This document shows positions 33,668 through 47,300 of a stretch of 64,000 bases of DNA, one piece after another. Both the position numbers and the translations under genes were made by a program. The first letter of the stretch is position 1. Each line of letters opens with the position of its first letter. A model generated the notes under the pieces. The model did no database searches, had not been told where the DNA came from, and worked only from the letters and a program-made list of their open reading frames with translations. The DNA comes from Alisma plantago-aquatica. Lineage: Eukaryota; Streptophyta; Magnoliopsida; Alismatales; Alismataceae. The stretch lies in NCBI GenBank assembly GCA_963693085.1, contig OY856411.1, positions 112,349,267-112,413,266 of the forward strand, in the 5' to 3' direction.

Positions 33668-36600
33668 TGTAAAGAAGTGAAACCACCTCTATACTAAAAA
33701 TTTGAACAATAAAACCTCCATTCCAAACACACTTCAAAGGTATGCTTGGAGTGGGTGTATAATTTTAAAATCTTTATTAATGGTATACAAAACAACCAAA
33801 GTGTAGCAGAGGATTAAAAACATGACTATATTCAATTTATAAAATAGGGAGCTTCTTAAACTTACATCATAAGGATCCATGTAGAGGAAATATAAACCAC
33901 CTCAAAATTGTCTACATCTTTAACTTCTCAATCTAAGTCCAAGTCAACATGCCTTGTCATTCAAGTCCTCCACCTAGGGTTGGAAGCATACCCCAACAAG
34001 AAGAGAAAAATAGAAGACATCAACAAAGGCTGGTATGTGCATACTAAAAAGCAAATTGAGCAATTTATAAAGAATAAGGGACATCAAAATAAAAAGCTTC
34101 CCATGCAAGAGATAATGACTACCCAATCATGCATAAAAGATAGGTATCATCAACACATAATAAAAGAAGATACTTGCCATATAAAACAACAACAAAGTTT
34201 GTGCAATACAGGCACATAACGAAAGTAGGGCACACACCCCACAATCAACATCAATAACCAGCATGCATGTGAGATATGCAGAGCCTTAGAACAATATGAA
34301 CACAAAGGAGGACAAGTATAAACTTGAAACCTGATAGAGAAAGGAATACTGCCAATCTCCCAATATATAAAGTTGAGTATGGATTACTGCCACATTTGAG
34401 TGTAGAGAAGTTGTTTACTACCACCCTCCTTAATAAATAATAGGGGATTACTGCCCCAAAACCAAAGTAATTTACACTACTCTAGTGCTACTAAATCACA
34501 TATCATATAAAATGTAGAAGCATGTAGAAAAGTATAGTTAGGATTATTCAATGTTGCCATCACACTATGGACAACACAAACATATAAACATCCACTTCAA
34601 AGTGGGCATATATCATTATATAAGACCAACATGCACCAAGGCACAAGATAAGATATCAAGAGAATGTCCAGGATTACCACAAATAAGATAGTTCACAAGA
34701 ACCATGATATCAACAGATAAGACATATTGTGTAGGCCAAATTCAAGAGAATGAAAAGATAGGTGAATTGCTCAATATACAGGAATAGGGAATACATCATA
34801 TCTCAACTTTAGAGTCTACTCTGACCAAAACCCAGTCTATGTCCAAACCTAGGCCTCCAAAGAACCTATGATGCATATATGTGGAATTAGGGTTAGGTTT
34901 CCATTGATAATTCAAAACCCTAAAAATCACATTTTTATTATTGTATGAATTAGGTTATGAAAACTATTCCATATTTTAGTTTATGTTATTAGGAGTCCAA
35001 AACATATTTTATTATATTTTCTGACTTGTCAATATGCAGTTATGAATTATACAAATTATTAGCTTATGAATTAGATCCATTAAAATCACCTCTTCAAAAC
35101 ATTAGATTTAGGCAACAAAACCAATACCATTAGAAAGCTTGCATTTTTGTGAATCTAATGAGCATTTATTTTAAATTTTTGACAACCACATCGAAAGTTA
35201 CGAATTTTATATAATCGGCCAATCAAAAATCACCAAAAAGCCAAATAGATAGGCCGAGAGAGAGAGTGGGGCAACCACACCGACTTGGCCCAATCAGAGT
35301 CAACCAAGTCAGAGGTCAAAAGCATGGCCTTGACTCGCCCAAACAAAAGAAAAAGAAGGTAAAGTGATAGAAATGCCCTTATGCGAGAAATACAACAAAG
35401 AAGGCGAAGAGAGGGGTAGAAGTGACAAAACGCAATGGACATTGTCCCCTACCTCATGCGCCTGTCATGGTGCAAAGCAGCAAAGCTGCTGGCTAGCATC
35501 GTTTTGGGCAAAAATGCAAGATATGACCAAAGAAGAAACTAGAGGAACCGAAAGCAAGATATGAAGAAAAAGAACTCACCTCCGAAAACCGATCGAGGAA
35601 CAATGCATCCGACTTCACGCATGAGTTTCCGCAAAGGCAAGGTTGAGATTTGCTTGGAGGCTGCACAAAGCACAATGGATGAAGAAATTGGCTCGAGGTA
35701 CAGATTGCTCAAGTTGAGGTGGAGGTTTGGGTGAGGTTACTTATAGATGTGGGTGTGAGAGGCATGGAAACGGGAAGTTGTCATAAAGTAGCTTATCCAT
35801 GGGTTGGGTATTTCAAGAATAGGGCACGAGAGGGGTTGAGTTTGGGCTTGGTGTATGCAAAACTCTCTCCTGCAACCAACACAAGAAAAATCATAAAAAA
35901 CCATTGAGAATTGAGGAAGGAAACCATGAATCAATATACACCTCGACGGGTTACTGTTCACGTGTATAGTTGTCTCCTACCCGAGGTAGGAGATGGGTTC
36001 TGCACTGTTCGATGCTAAGATCCAGTGGCCCAAAATCAAAATGAAATTAGAAATAATGTGTGACAGCGTGACAAATGAAATCTGACTAAAATTTCATTTA
36101 AAGTAAAGTGTGATCACATTATTTCCTATTTTTCTCTCTCTTAAATTAAGGGTGCAAATGAACTCTAAATTAGGTGGAATTTTTCATAGAGACCAGCTAA
36201 GGCACATAGATTCCAAATATGAAATTAGATTTTCCTTTTGAAATGTTTAATGTGTTAAATAAACCAAATACTATTTTCTCTTTCCTCAAGCATTAATGGC
36301 ATTAGGATTATCCAAATTTGATGAAACTTGACCCACAAGTCATATTTAATGTGTTGGATATGAGTTTGCCTTCACATGTTGGAGTTGTTTGGATATTTAT
36401 TTAATATTTTGAAGGTTCTACACACTTTCTCTCTCCTGATTTCACCTTTTAAGCAAACTTTCTCCAAATTGAATGAAAATTTACCCAAAGGCTATATTTA
36501 TTATGTAGATTACGAATCTAAGATTATTTTACTCTTTTGGAGTCATTTATTATTTTATTTGATATTTTGGGGAAAACACACATCTTCTTTTCCAATTTGA

Positions 36601-36920
36601 AGTAGATGAATTATTATTATGTGAATAATGTGAAACTTGACTCCTAAGGCAATTGGGACCCAAGGAACATGATTTTAAACTTATATTTCACTTTTAGGAT
36701 TTTTTTATGAGATATGTCATATGGCTCATTAGTGGCCTATTAATTAATTATTTATCCAATTAAGTCCTTTATCTTCTTATTACCATCCAAATGAATTATG
36801 TGACATATTGGATTACATTATTCATGCATTTATTATTAGGATCATCCTAACGTCAACCTTGTTTGGCCAAGGCCAACAAGTCAAACTTCTAGGGTAGGGT
36901 TCAAGATCTGGTATGTTACA
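33668..36920 (-). repeat. LD-2 3' LTR (LTR F)
   Basis: It runs from TGTAAAGAAGTG to GGTATGTTACA. A TATA-like CTATAAGTAACC on the minus strand lies near 35733-35745, in a GC-richer patch, and is also present in LTR G near 51838-51850. The plus-strand ORF at 33908-34219 is antisense and shared with LTR G, so it is a copy effect, not a gene. Confidence 0.9.
34337..34457 (-). repeat. LD-2 hairpin array with constant loop (LTR F)
   Basis: Four short hairpins share a seven-base loop WWTACTR: GG-AATACTG-CC within GAGA...TCTC (34337-34359), GG-ATTACTG-CC (34381-34391), a weak GTTG-TTTACTA-CCAC (34410-34424), and GGGG-ATTACTG-CCCC (34443-34457). LTR G has the same at 50440-50561, where the third stem pairs fully as GTGG/CCAC. 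Confidence 0.7.
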
Positions 36921-36957
36921 TCACTCCACCCCTAATACAAATTTCGTCCTCAAAATC
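36916..36957 (-). pseudogene. LD-2 relic of chromovirus pol 3' end plus polypurine tract
   Basis: Minus-strand codons read DFEDEICIRGGVM then stop, running from the internal into the LTR. This is the conserved closing peptide of Tekay/Del pol, overlapping the polypurine tract ATTAGGGGTGGAGTGA. It is the only coding trace left in LD-2 and shows its ancestry. Confidence 0.72.
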
Positions 36958-37176
36958 TGTTGATGTAAAGATCAACAACCAGCTACTCTCAACCCCTTAA
37001 AAAGGTTCAACCTAACAAGTCAAACTACTCAACTTTTTAGGGTCATCCACATCTCTTAGTTGTGAAAGTTTTAGAGATTTACGTTTCTCATGTATCCAAC
37101 TATGAGTCACCATCTAGGGTTGAGTTTTAGGTCCTCGTGTCTCTAACCCATCAACCCTAACAACAAAAAATCATAG
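36958..37176 (-). other. LD-2 internal region, left part
   Basis: It is non-coding sequence between the pol-tail relic and the LD-3 insertion. It ends with CATAG (37172-37176), the target duplicated by LD-3. Nothing else is recognised. Confidence 0.75.
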
Positions 37177-37237
37177 TGTGAGAACTCGTTACACTAAAAT
37201 GAGATTACTCAAAACATAAAGCACAATCAATTACTAA

Positions 37238-37612
37238 TTAATCACATACCCTAAAATATGGGTAAATTAAAACCAATTTCAACGGCAGAACCTGCTCAGA
37301 AACATTTGCATAAGAGCCCAACATCTTTCTTATATCCATACTATGCCAAGAATTTGATACAAATTGTTCCATTGCCTTAGCCACAACATATATACACATG
37401 AGAATAATATTCGTATATGCCACACAAACAAGTATTAATATGCTAACAAAAGTCTGATTAGTTTGAAACACCAAATACAAACTTTTCCCGCCCCGACCTG
37501 AGAGTACAAGGATGACTCTAGGACACACTAGACATCTAATTAACTTTCTCAAAGATTCATTACTATAGCTCCTCTTTGCTGCCACATGTTTGTTTTCATC
37601 ACTTCCGATCAC
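37238..37612 (-). other. Sense ORF conserved in both LD-3 LTRs (124 codons here)
   Basis: The ORF opens MIGSDENKHVAAKRS and contains a hydrophobic, membrane-like stretch (VSILILVCVAYTNIILMCIY). The counterpart at 44453-44800 has 115 codons, starting MAEKRIYSNES, with the same reading frame. It lies at the U5 end of the LTR on the sense strand. It resembles no family I know. Retention in both copies could be chance, since the copies are only moderately diverged. A function is not claimed. Confidence 0.3.
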
Positions 37613-37829
37613 CTAAAAAAGTGTGGCAAACTACAAGAGTGAGACCCATGTCCCAACAAGGATATAACCTCCAACAACATTTATTGATTATAACATTTTA
37701 AAGTAATTAAATAGTTAAGCAGTTTAATTAGATATAACAAATGAGATCAGCAGTACTGATGATTAACAAAATATAGAAAGGAGCAGGTAATAACTATCAT
37801 CATTAGCCAGACTATCATCCTTTATCTTG

Positions 37830-38170
37830 TTGACAACATAAGCAATTCAGTAGCATATGCATATCTAGCATCATGAGCAAGTCTAGTACATATCATAGCT
37901 AACAACATGAGCATATCTAATTGAAGAAAAGATAACAACATAAGCACAACTATCTGGATAAGCATGATTAGGAGTATATGCATCTCTAGTTACAAAGTCA
38001 TGGATAGCATGTTAAACATAACTAACAACATGAGATAGCTAGCATCATGATTATAATCAGTAGTAGGAGTATAGTTATCAACGTAATCATGGCTACTGTA
38101 TGAACGCATCTACAATATTAAGCATATCCACAACATAAGTATATTTACTATCTCTTAATTACACTAAGCA
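37830..38170 (-). repeat. Degenerate ACAACATGAGCATATCTA repeats in LTR H
   Basis: About eight imperfect repeats of a 25-35-base unit built on ACAACATGAGCA/TATCTAGCATCATGAGCA. They correspond to 45050-45390 in LTR I. The position near the U5 end parallels the arrays of the other long LTRs, but no clear hairpins are seen. Confidence 0.55.
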
Positions 38171-38960
38171 TCATCTTTATGTAAAGATAACAAACAAGGG
38201 TTATCATCCAATGTGAAATGTTGTGTATAACCCTAAACAAATATGCTACACGACTATATTACATCTTTTATTATGCCCTGAGGAAATTGAGGATACCACT
38301 CAAAATCAAACTGACCACTGCTAAGTAAAAATTAGTGCCATACAAGATCTAGGAAGAGCCGCTCCTAAGATCTTCTCTGCCCCCAGTCAGTACGGGTCTG
38401 CCATAGAGACACATAACGTCAAGCTGCTAATAGCCTAATTCGTCCTTGGTACAGGTCACAACACTAGTGAAAGGAGGTGGGTACGCATACCCTACCATCT
38501 GAGGTACAACCATAGTTGTCATCTAATCTTATCACATATATAATCACTAAGACACGACCACATCTGTTCTCAATCAAATCAAATGTATGAGGTATGACCA
38601 TAGCCATCCTCCACAACCTGCATTGTGGATGACAAGGATATATCCTCAACTTGCCACCCCCACATACTCAACAATATGCATCTGATTTTACCTTAGGAAT
38701 ACTCGTTTCACCATCAGGCAAGTTCTGACACTCAAATGGATCTATGGCACAGGGCACTACATGATTAGAGTTTCACTTGATTAATTATGCCAATTGGGTG
38801 AATTAAGGCTGAATCAAACAAGTGGACATACAAACCCTAATTCACTTCTAGCAAGCATATAAATATCAAAACTTGAAAAGATATAAAATGTATGAAACAT
38901 AATTTCTCATCTCATCGTCACATGGTACTATTCACTTGCCATTCATGAGACTACACTAGT

Positions 38961-39206
38961 CATCATACTATTACAAGATATGAATCCTTTTCAGAATATC
39001 ATAGGGTATCAACCTTTATAAACACAAGATGATTACACCTCATTTAGGGCTCAACCATGCCCAAAGGTCATTAAGACCATCATACTATCACATGATATAA
39101 ATCCTTTTCACAATATCATAGGGTATCAACCCTTATCAACACTAGAGGATTACACCTCATTCAGGGCTCAACCATGCCCAAAGGTCATTAAGACCATCAT
39201 ACTATT
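38961..39206 (-). repeat. 117-base tandem duplication in LTR H
   Basis: Two copies with period 117 begin CATCATACTAT and include GGGCTCAACCATGCCCAAAG. They are present with the same period at 46193-46438 in LTR I, so the duplication predates this insertion. Confidence 0.85.
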
Positions 39207-39568
39207 CCCTACAAGATCATCGTTATCTTTGCATGCCTTATAACAAGGCTCAACAACATTACTTACATATAATACACTGGAACAACACAATTTTGCATTA
39301 ATGAGCTAGGAGATATTCGTAAACAACCATAGAAGGGTTATACTAACATTAAGAACATTCCTTTATTACATCAACATGCAAGGAATCTAGATATGATTAA
39401 CCCTCATCATATTCATAATGCACATGTTTAGCATAAGAAAGTAATAACCATGTGGCTACGATAACCACCAATTAACATATTAAGGTTATGATCATATTAA
39501 GGATGTTAGCCCACCATCATTCCATCATATAAGAATGTTAAACATGAATACTGATCTTTATATATTTT

Positions 39569-39633
39569 CATTAGAGTTAGGTTCAACAAGATAAATCATA
39601 GCATTAGAGTTAGGTTCAACAAGATAAATCATA
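39569..39633 (-). repeat. 33-base tandem duplication private to LTR H
   Basis: The unit CATTAGAGTTAGGTTCAACA and its next 13 bases are repeated immediately. LTR I has one copy near 46801, so this arose after or during insertion. Confidence 0.85.
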
Positions 39634-42079
39634 TTAATGTTACTAATCAACACTTATACCCCAAACCCTGACTCACGGCATCCCCATTGGATCATGGATG
39701 AATAAGGTGAAGCATCACCATCACATTCCATACCATTATCAAGTATGAACCCACACATAAATCAAGGTGTAACTATTGGGTTATAGCATACTAGGGTTTC
39801 AACAACAATAAGATAGAACTCCATGATTGTATTAATCATTCAAGGATTATTCATGCCCAATTACCATCATTTAGTTATATTAAAGCTAGGTATAACGAGC
39901 TATACCTCATTAGGGTTACAGATCAACACAATATGGTTATCATCCCTTCTATTCATATGAGTGAATAGGTAAGACTACCTTATTAAGGGTAACCCTCCAT
40001 TTGTCCATCATCATTCAACCTATATCACTATACCGCAATGTCACCCAAAACCATTGGATGTTTAAAAGGTAAGACCATTAGTTGTTTACATAAGTAAACA
40101 CCTTGGATAAACCACCAATGAAGTCCTTTATTTGTGCTCTTGAAAGAGTCACCATCTTACCCTAGGCATCCCTTGATTTATAGCACAAAAAGTTCCATTG
40201 AGTGTAGGGTAAACCCCACAATCGACTGTTCATTAAAAACAAGCCATCCATTGCCAACAAGCTCCTTAAGTTGATCATATAAAGGAAACCATCTAAATCA
40301 CATTATTAGGAACAATATATTACATTAGCCATCATTTCACTTTATTGGAGGAATAAACATTAGATCTTGACTATTGGGTCAAGTTCATATGTTAAAACCA
40401 TCAATTACAGTATAGGTCCGACCATTGCATTAAGTGACCCAAGAAACCATTGGTCTAAGGCTTAATTGATGCTACAACTACAAAGCTTAACTCAACATAA
40501 GTTGTAGAGACCTGATCCACCATCATTAGTGACCATTAAATCACCATAGGTTGTTAGATCAATACTATATTCATTAATCAACATCAAATATTAAGCTAAT
40601 GTCATCATGGATTGATAACATCAGTAGGTACTTAATGGTTGATCATTAAACTTCTAATTGATCCAAAACCTGACCTAAGGGGGTGACCATAGGTTGTGAC
40701 CATAATCTGACACCTTTGATCCCAATCATAAGTTGTCATGAAGACAACCATAGGGTTGTTGCAATGGTACCATCATTGAGTCATGGGTTTATAGAAAAAA
40801 TAAACTTAAACACTAAAATTGACTATTGGTTGATAGGCGCTTAGCATCATAGGTTGTCAAACCAACCTGATCCAAGCATATTATACCTTAGGAATAACAG
40901 ACACATGATCACATGTTCATCTATAACTGAAATCAGAATAGGGAACATTATAAAATTGAAATCCAAGTCAAGCATAGCTTTTTAGTGCATGAATCATCAT
41001 TTTCAAGCAAGAACATGAGCTAGCAAGCTTATGGAAGCAAAACACGGAGAAAGTTATAAAACTTGCCTCTAATGAGAAGATGAAACCCCAAACAAAAGAA
41101 AACTCGAGCAGGTAGGGCAGAAAATCCAAGAATAAACTATGAACTCGTCCATCTAGCACCTTTCTTCATCAAATGAACAAACCCTAAGCATAAGGAGCAA
41201 GAAAGGTAGGGTTTTAGAGCTTTAGAGAAATTTATACCATGGAACAGAAAGGTTCTGACCTGGAGAAATCTAGGATGAAGGATGAAAAAGAAATAAATGG
41301 AGGAAAGAGGGGGATTCTTACTCTTTTAGGTCAAGATTACTAGAAGGAAGCTTTTCAAATCCTAAATGGAAGTCAATTGCAACCCTAGATTCTTTTTCCA
41401 AGAAGGTCCCCTCTTTCTTCTTCCTTGGACAGAAAATTCGCAGAAGCACAGAGGGAGGACGAGGTTTGTATAAGGAGGGAAGTGGTGGGGATCAAATGGC
41501 TCGTTTTGGTGCTCAGGGATAAGTATATGAAACTTTAAGATAAAGAAAAAGAAAAAGTTGAAGTTCTAGAATGTTTCCAAGTCTTCATGGCCTTAAACTA
41601 TTAAGAATATACAAGCACACACACAAGAAGCTCCCCCAACATCCATATAGACATGTATATCCCTCATTTCTTGAATTTCCAAGGAAAACAACAAATAATT
41701 CATTAGTTTATAGCTACTAAAGGTAGCTCATCCATGAAGAGGTAAACCCTAAAATACCCTTGGAGAAAACACCTTCAAACCAAGGTTTAAATAAGCACCT
41801 CATTGCTCAAAAAGATCAAGAATGATGAGAGAATATCCAAGGAACATAATGTAAGTGATAAATGGCAAATAAACCTCTCAATTGGGTAAATTGTAGAAAA
41901 GTCCAAAATGTGCATAAAATTGCATAACTTGCTCAAACAATATCCAAATTGGACCAAATTTGAAACTTAAGCTTGTCTTATGATTTCAAAGAATATTAAA
42001 AGGTTAGATTAGGGTTATAAGAATTTAATTATGATAATTAAGCTTATTCAACTCATTAAGAAAGTTTAGGGGCCTTACA

Positions 42080-44392
42080 ACTATAAAATCCTAATAGGGA
42101 TTTCACCCCTAAAATCCAAGGTAAATAAAGATGGGTACTTCCTTTGCACCTCATCCTATTAACTTCACATGGTTACTTTCATATCATGGTGATTTCACAT
42201 CATTCATACATATCTCATCTTGGGTCAGCACAAAAACCTCCACCTAAGAAGACATTCATAATTTGGAATGTAGAAACTTATTGAGTCAGCTTACAACTCT
42301 AGTAGTAATGTTCAACTTTAAATTCTAGCTATCATCCTAAAATTATATATATAAAGTATCAACACATTAATCAAAAGTCATACTTGCTAGCTTTTTACTA
42401 ATCATGCCATGTGTCCCATACCATTCCTTGAAGCATAAAAAAAGGCAATGTATCCATCCCTTTTTTTATACACTGACACTAGAACTCTTGTCAGTTCTTT
42501 TTTAACATCAAAAGAAATGATGACGCAGGCACCTGTCATATAAGGAAACATCATTCCTAGTCAACCTCGTTAGGAATGAAACAACAACACTATCTTCACC
42601 TTACTAGGATTTACACAAACTACTTAGAAGACATATCATGATCCCATAAAGAAATTTAATCAACCCCATCTCACTCTTGTTCAACTTGTCTCATATCTAT
42701 TGCTGCTTCGACAACCTAAGGTTTTTGAAGAAATATTGATCATATTTTTGTCCATATTTGAAATACTTTGACATGTTATCATTCAAAGCTTGATATAACT
42801 TGGATGACATGACTGGAACACTCTGTTCCTCCTTTTCATAAATTCTATTTGTACATTGGTTAGTCTAAAGGACATAACTCTAAACTCATCATGGTCATGT
42901 GAATTATGTCATCCAATCTAACTCTTATGCATTGATATTTGATCATATGTTTATCTTAAAGGAACATAGCATCACATATCTATTGACTAATAACCATTTA
43001 TCCTTGATAGTGGTCTTGCCCAACTATCATTGAACCATACATAACATTATAGAATCACTTTTGTTTTTCCTTCCAAACAACATTTATAGGATCATCATCA
43101 ACTCTCTCTCTCTCTCTACAGAAGAGGAACACTTGGAATGTTCATTTAATAAACATCTCCAACCTTCACATATTTCTCATACTGTTGATACATCTTGGAT
43201 ACTAGGATTCATTACCTTGGTATCCACCTCATGTGCTATAAGGAACTCACATCATTATCTCATCCACTTTTACCAACATAACAAATATCAAGACATATAA
43301 GAGGAGTCTTCCTAATTATTGGAAGGCTCAAAAGCAAAATCATCACAAACTTTATGATCTTGAAACCATATAAGCTATCCACCCTCATGTTTACAACGAA
43401 TCCACACATACCAAGGGGCAATGATCCACTTGAAAGTTGTGCCCTGGAAAGGAAAGACACAAAGGGAAACACACTTCCCACATCATAGCAACATTGTTCA
43501 AGGATCACTAGCAAAAAAGGTAACCAATTCTATTTTCATTATGCAGGTTACAACTTCTAATGTATCATTTTACCTTTTTCATTTTGGGTTCCTTGCCATT
43601 AGCATAGAAATCATCATGATTAACATATCTTATTACTCCTTTCTTCATGACTATTTATCACATTTGGGTATGTTCTCTTATTTTATTATGTTTTTCAACC
43701 ACTTATCAAAAGGCAAATCATCATACTCTACATTTTCTTCATTAAACATGGATCATCTACCTTAATTTCTTTCACATGCTATGCTGATTTTACATTAACA
43801 CTTTATTACACACATAGGTGGGTCTGAGATTAACTCAGGTTCCATCTTATTCCTTTGTCATTGTTCCCATTTATCTTCTAATTTTGTAATTGTTATAGGA
43901 GTTCTTTCCATCTTATGTGAATTTCATACCTTGATTCACTTTATAAGCATATACTTATATGTCTTTTACTTTATTATCTTCTTGAATCACATCTTCAAGA
44001 ACTCCTCTTTTCCTTATTTGTATTCAGATTTGGATTTCATGGTGTTATATCTTTCTCTTATAGTTACCAAACATTCAAGTTTTGATAGATAATGATGCAA
44101 TTCTCATCTTCTTTAAGGTAGGATTGAGATATTCACACCATGATTTCTTATTTGTTATGCTCTTTAGATTGTCTTAAAATGACTACTTGATCAGAGTAAT
44201 CAGAAAGATAACAATCTAAGAGTTCCATACTTACCTTTGTTCAATAATTGAATACCTGGCCAGGGCACCCAAATACTGAGATTAGGCAGCATGCACCATA
44301 TTTTTATGTCATATTCCTAATTTTGACATCATCCAAGTCCTAAGTCCTAGTGTCCCTATAGACTCAGTGAACCTAAAGCTCTAATACCAACT
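42080..44392 (-). other. LD-3 internal region (non-coding)
   Basis: It is 2.3 kb without gag, pol or other recognised domains. It has a CT microsatellite at about 43091-43116 and two plus-strand ORFs below 115 codons with biased composition, judged spurious. The PBS-like GCTCTAATACCA is at 44378-44389. No homologous internal sequence is seen in the other elements of the window. Confidence 0.75.
44378..44389 (-). other. LD-3 primer binding site
   Basis: GCTCTAATACCA is the complement of TGGTATTAGAGC, one mismatch from the plant PBS, and lies three bases from the LTR start TGTGAGAACC. Confidence 0.85.
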
Positions 44393-47300
44393 TGTGAGAA
44401 CCTGTTACACTAAATGAGATTACTCAAAACATAAAACACCATCAATCACTAATTAATCACATACCCAAAAATATGGGTAAATTAAAACCAATTTCAACGT
44501 CAGCACCCGCTCAGAAAAATTTGCATAAGAGCCCAACATCTTTCTTATATCCATACTATGCCAAGAATTTGATACAAATTGTTCTATTGCCTTAGCCACA
44601 ACATATATACATAGGAGAACAATATTTGTATATGCCACACAAACAAGCATTAATATGCTAACAAAAGTCCGATTAGTTTGAAACACCATATACAAACTTT
44701 TCCTGCCCGGACTTGAGAGTACATGGACGAATCTAGGACACACTAGACATCTAATCAACTTTATCAAAGATTCATTACTATAGATCCTCTTTTCTGCCAC
44801 TTGTTTGTTTTTGTCACTTCCAATTACCTAAAAAAATGTGGCGAACTACAAGAGTGAGACCCATGACCCAACAAGAGATATAACCTCCAACAATGTTTAT
44901 TGATTACAACATTTTTAAGTAATTAAATAGTTAAGCAGTTTAATGAGATATAACAAATGGGATCACCAATACTGATGATTAACAAAATACAGAAAGGAGA
45001 AGATAATAACTATCATCAATAGCCAAACTATCATCCTTTATCTTGTTGACAACATAAGAAATTCAGTAGCATATGCATATCTGGCATCATGAGCAAGTCT
45101 AGTACATAACATAGCTAACAACATGAGCATGTCTAATTGGTTAAACATATCAACATCATAAGAAGAGCTAACAACATAAGCACAACTATCTGGATAAGCA
45201 TGATTAATAGTAAATGCATCTCTAGTTACAAAGGCATGGCTAGCATGCTAAACATAACTAACAACATGAGATAGCTAGCATCATGATTATAATCAGTAGT
45301 AGCAATATAGTTATCAACATAATCATGGCTACTGTATGAACACATCTACAATCTTGAGCATATTCACAACATAAGTATATCTAATATCTCTTAATTGCAC
45401 TAAGCATCATCTTTATGTAAAGATAACAAATAAGAGTTATCATCCAATGTAAAATGTCGTGTATAACCCTAAACAAATATGCTACACGGCTATATTACAT
45501 CTTTTATTATGCCTTGAGAAAATTGAGTATACCCCTCAAAATCCAACTGGCCACTGCTAAGTTGAAATCAGTGCCATACAATATCTAGGAAGAGCCAGAC
45601 TCCTAAGATATTCTCCGCCCCCAGTCAGTACGGGTCCGCCACAGTGACACATAAGGTCAAGCTGCTAACAACCTAGTTTGTCCTTGGTACATGTCATGAT
45701 ACTAGTGAAAGGAGGTGGGTACACATACCCTACCATCTGAGGTACAAATGCAATTGTCCTCCAATCTTGTCACATATATAATCACTGAGACACGACCGCA
45801 ACCGTTCTCAATCACATTAGATGTATGAGGCATGACCATAGCCATACTCCACAACCTGCATTGTGGATGACAAGGATATATCCTCAACTTTCCACCCCCA
45901 CATACTCAGTAGTATGCACTCTGAGTTTCCCATAGGAATACTCGTTTCACCATCTGGAAAGTTCTGACACTCAGATGGATCTATGACACTACATGATTAG
46001 CATTTCACTTGATTAGTTATGCCAATTGGGTGAATTAAGGCTGCATCAAACAAGTGGACATACAAACCCTAATTCACTTCTAGCAAGCATATAAATATCA
46101 AAACTTGAAAAGATATAAAACATATGAAACATAATTTCCCATCTCATCGTCACATGGTACTATTCACTTGCCATTCATGAGAATCCACTAGTCATCATAC
46201 TATCACAAGATATGAATCCTTTTCACAATAGCACAGGGTATCAACCCTTACCAACACAAGAGGATTACACCTCATTCAGGGCTCAACCACGCCCAAAGGT
46301 CATTAAGACCATCATACTATCACATGATATAAATCCTTTTCACAATATCACAGGGTATCAACCCTTATCAACACAAGAGGATTACACCTCATTCAGGGCT
46401 CAACCATGCCCAAAGGTCATTAAGACCATCATACTATTCCCTGCAAGATCATCATTATCTTTGACTGCCTTATAACAAGGCTCAACAACATTACTTACAT
46501 ATAATACACTGGATCAACACAATATTGCATTAATGAGCTAGGATATATTCATAAACAACCATAGCAGGGTTATATTAACATTAAGAACATTCCTTTATTA
46601 CATCAACATTCAAGGAATCTAGATATGATTAACCCTCATCATATTCATAATGCACATATTTAGCATAAGAAAGAATCAGCCATGTGTCCATGATAACCAC
46701 CAATTAACATATTAAGGTTATGATCATATTAAGGAGGTTACTCGAACATCATTCCATAATATAAGAATGTTAAACATAAATACTCATCTTTATCTATTTG
46801 CATTAGAGTTAAGTTCAACAAGATAAATCATATTAATGTTACTAATCAGTACTTATACCCCAAACCATGGCTCACAACATCCCCATTGGATTATGGATGC
46901 ATAAGGTGAAGCATGACCAACACATTACATACCATTCTCAAGTATGAACCCACACATATATCAAGGTGTAACCATTGGGTTATAGCATACTAGGGTTTCA
47001 ACAACAATTAGAGAGTACTCCATGATTGTATTAATCATTCAAGGACTATTCATGCCCAATTACCATCATTTAGTTATATTAAAACTAGGTATAACAAGCT
47101 ATACCTCATTAGGGTTACAGATCAACACAATATGGTTATCATCCCTTCTATTCATATGAGTGAATAGGTAAGACTACCTTATTAATGGTAACCCTACATT
47201 TATTCCATCATCATTCAATCCATATCACTATACCACAATGTCACCCAGAACCATTGGATGTTTAAAAGGTAAGACCATTAGTTGTTTATATAAGTAAACA

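Larger units (their letters stand above)
37177..42079 (-). repeat. LD-3 3' LTR (LTR H)
   Basis: It runs from TGTGAGAACTCG to GGGGCCTTACA. It contains a 117-base tandem duplication (38961-39206) shared with LTR I, and a 33-base duplication (39569-39633) that LTR I lacks. TTATACAAA on the minus strand near 41465 could be a TATA box; it is changed in LTR I. Confidence 0.9.

Noticed and set aside
33908..34219. 103-codon plus-strand ORF, repeated at 49987-50292, as a conserved gene
   Set aside because: Both copies lie antisense in the two LTRs of LD-2, so the similarity comes from LTR duplication. The frame shifts at the ends and no domain is seen.
43091..43116. CT microsatellite as a regulatory element
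   Set aside because: It is a simple repeat in a non-coding internal region with nothing tying it to a promoter.
42080..44392. Hidden gene in the LD-3 internal
   Set aside because: All frames are broken; ORFs of 79-114 codons have skewed composition and no motifs.
46212..46475. 87-codon ORF with an internal protein repeat
   Set aside because: The repeat is the 117-base tandem duplication (a multiple of three) in LTR I; the copy in LTR H is not open.
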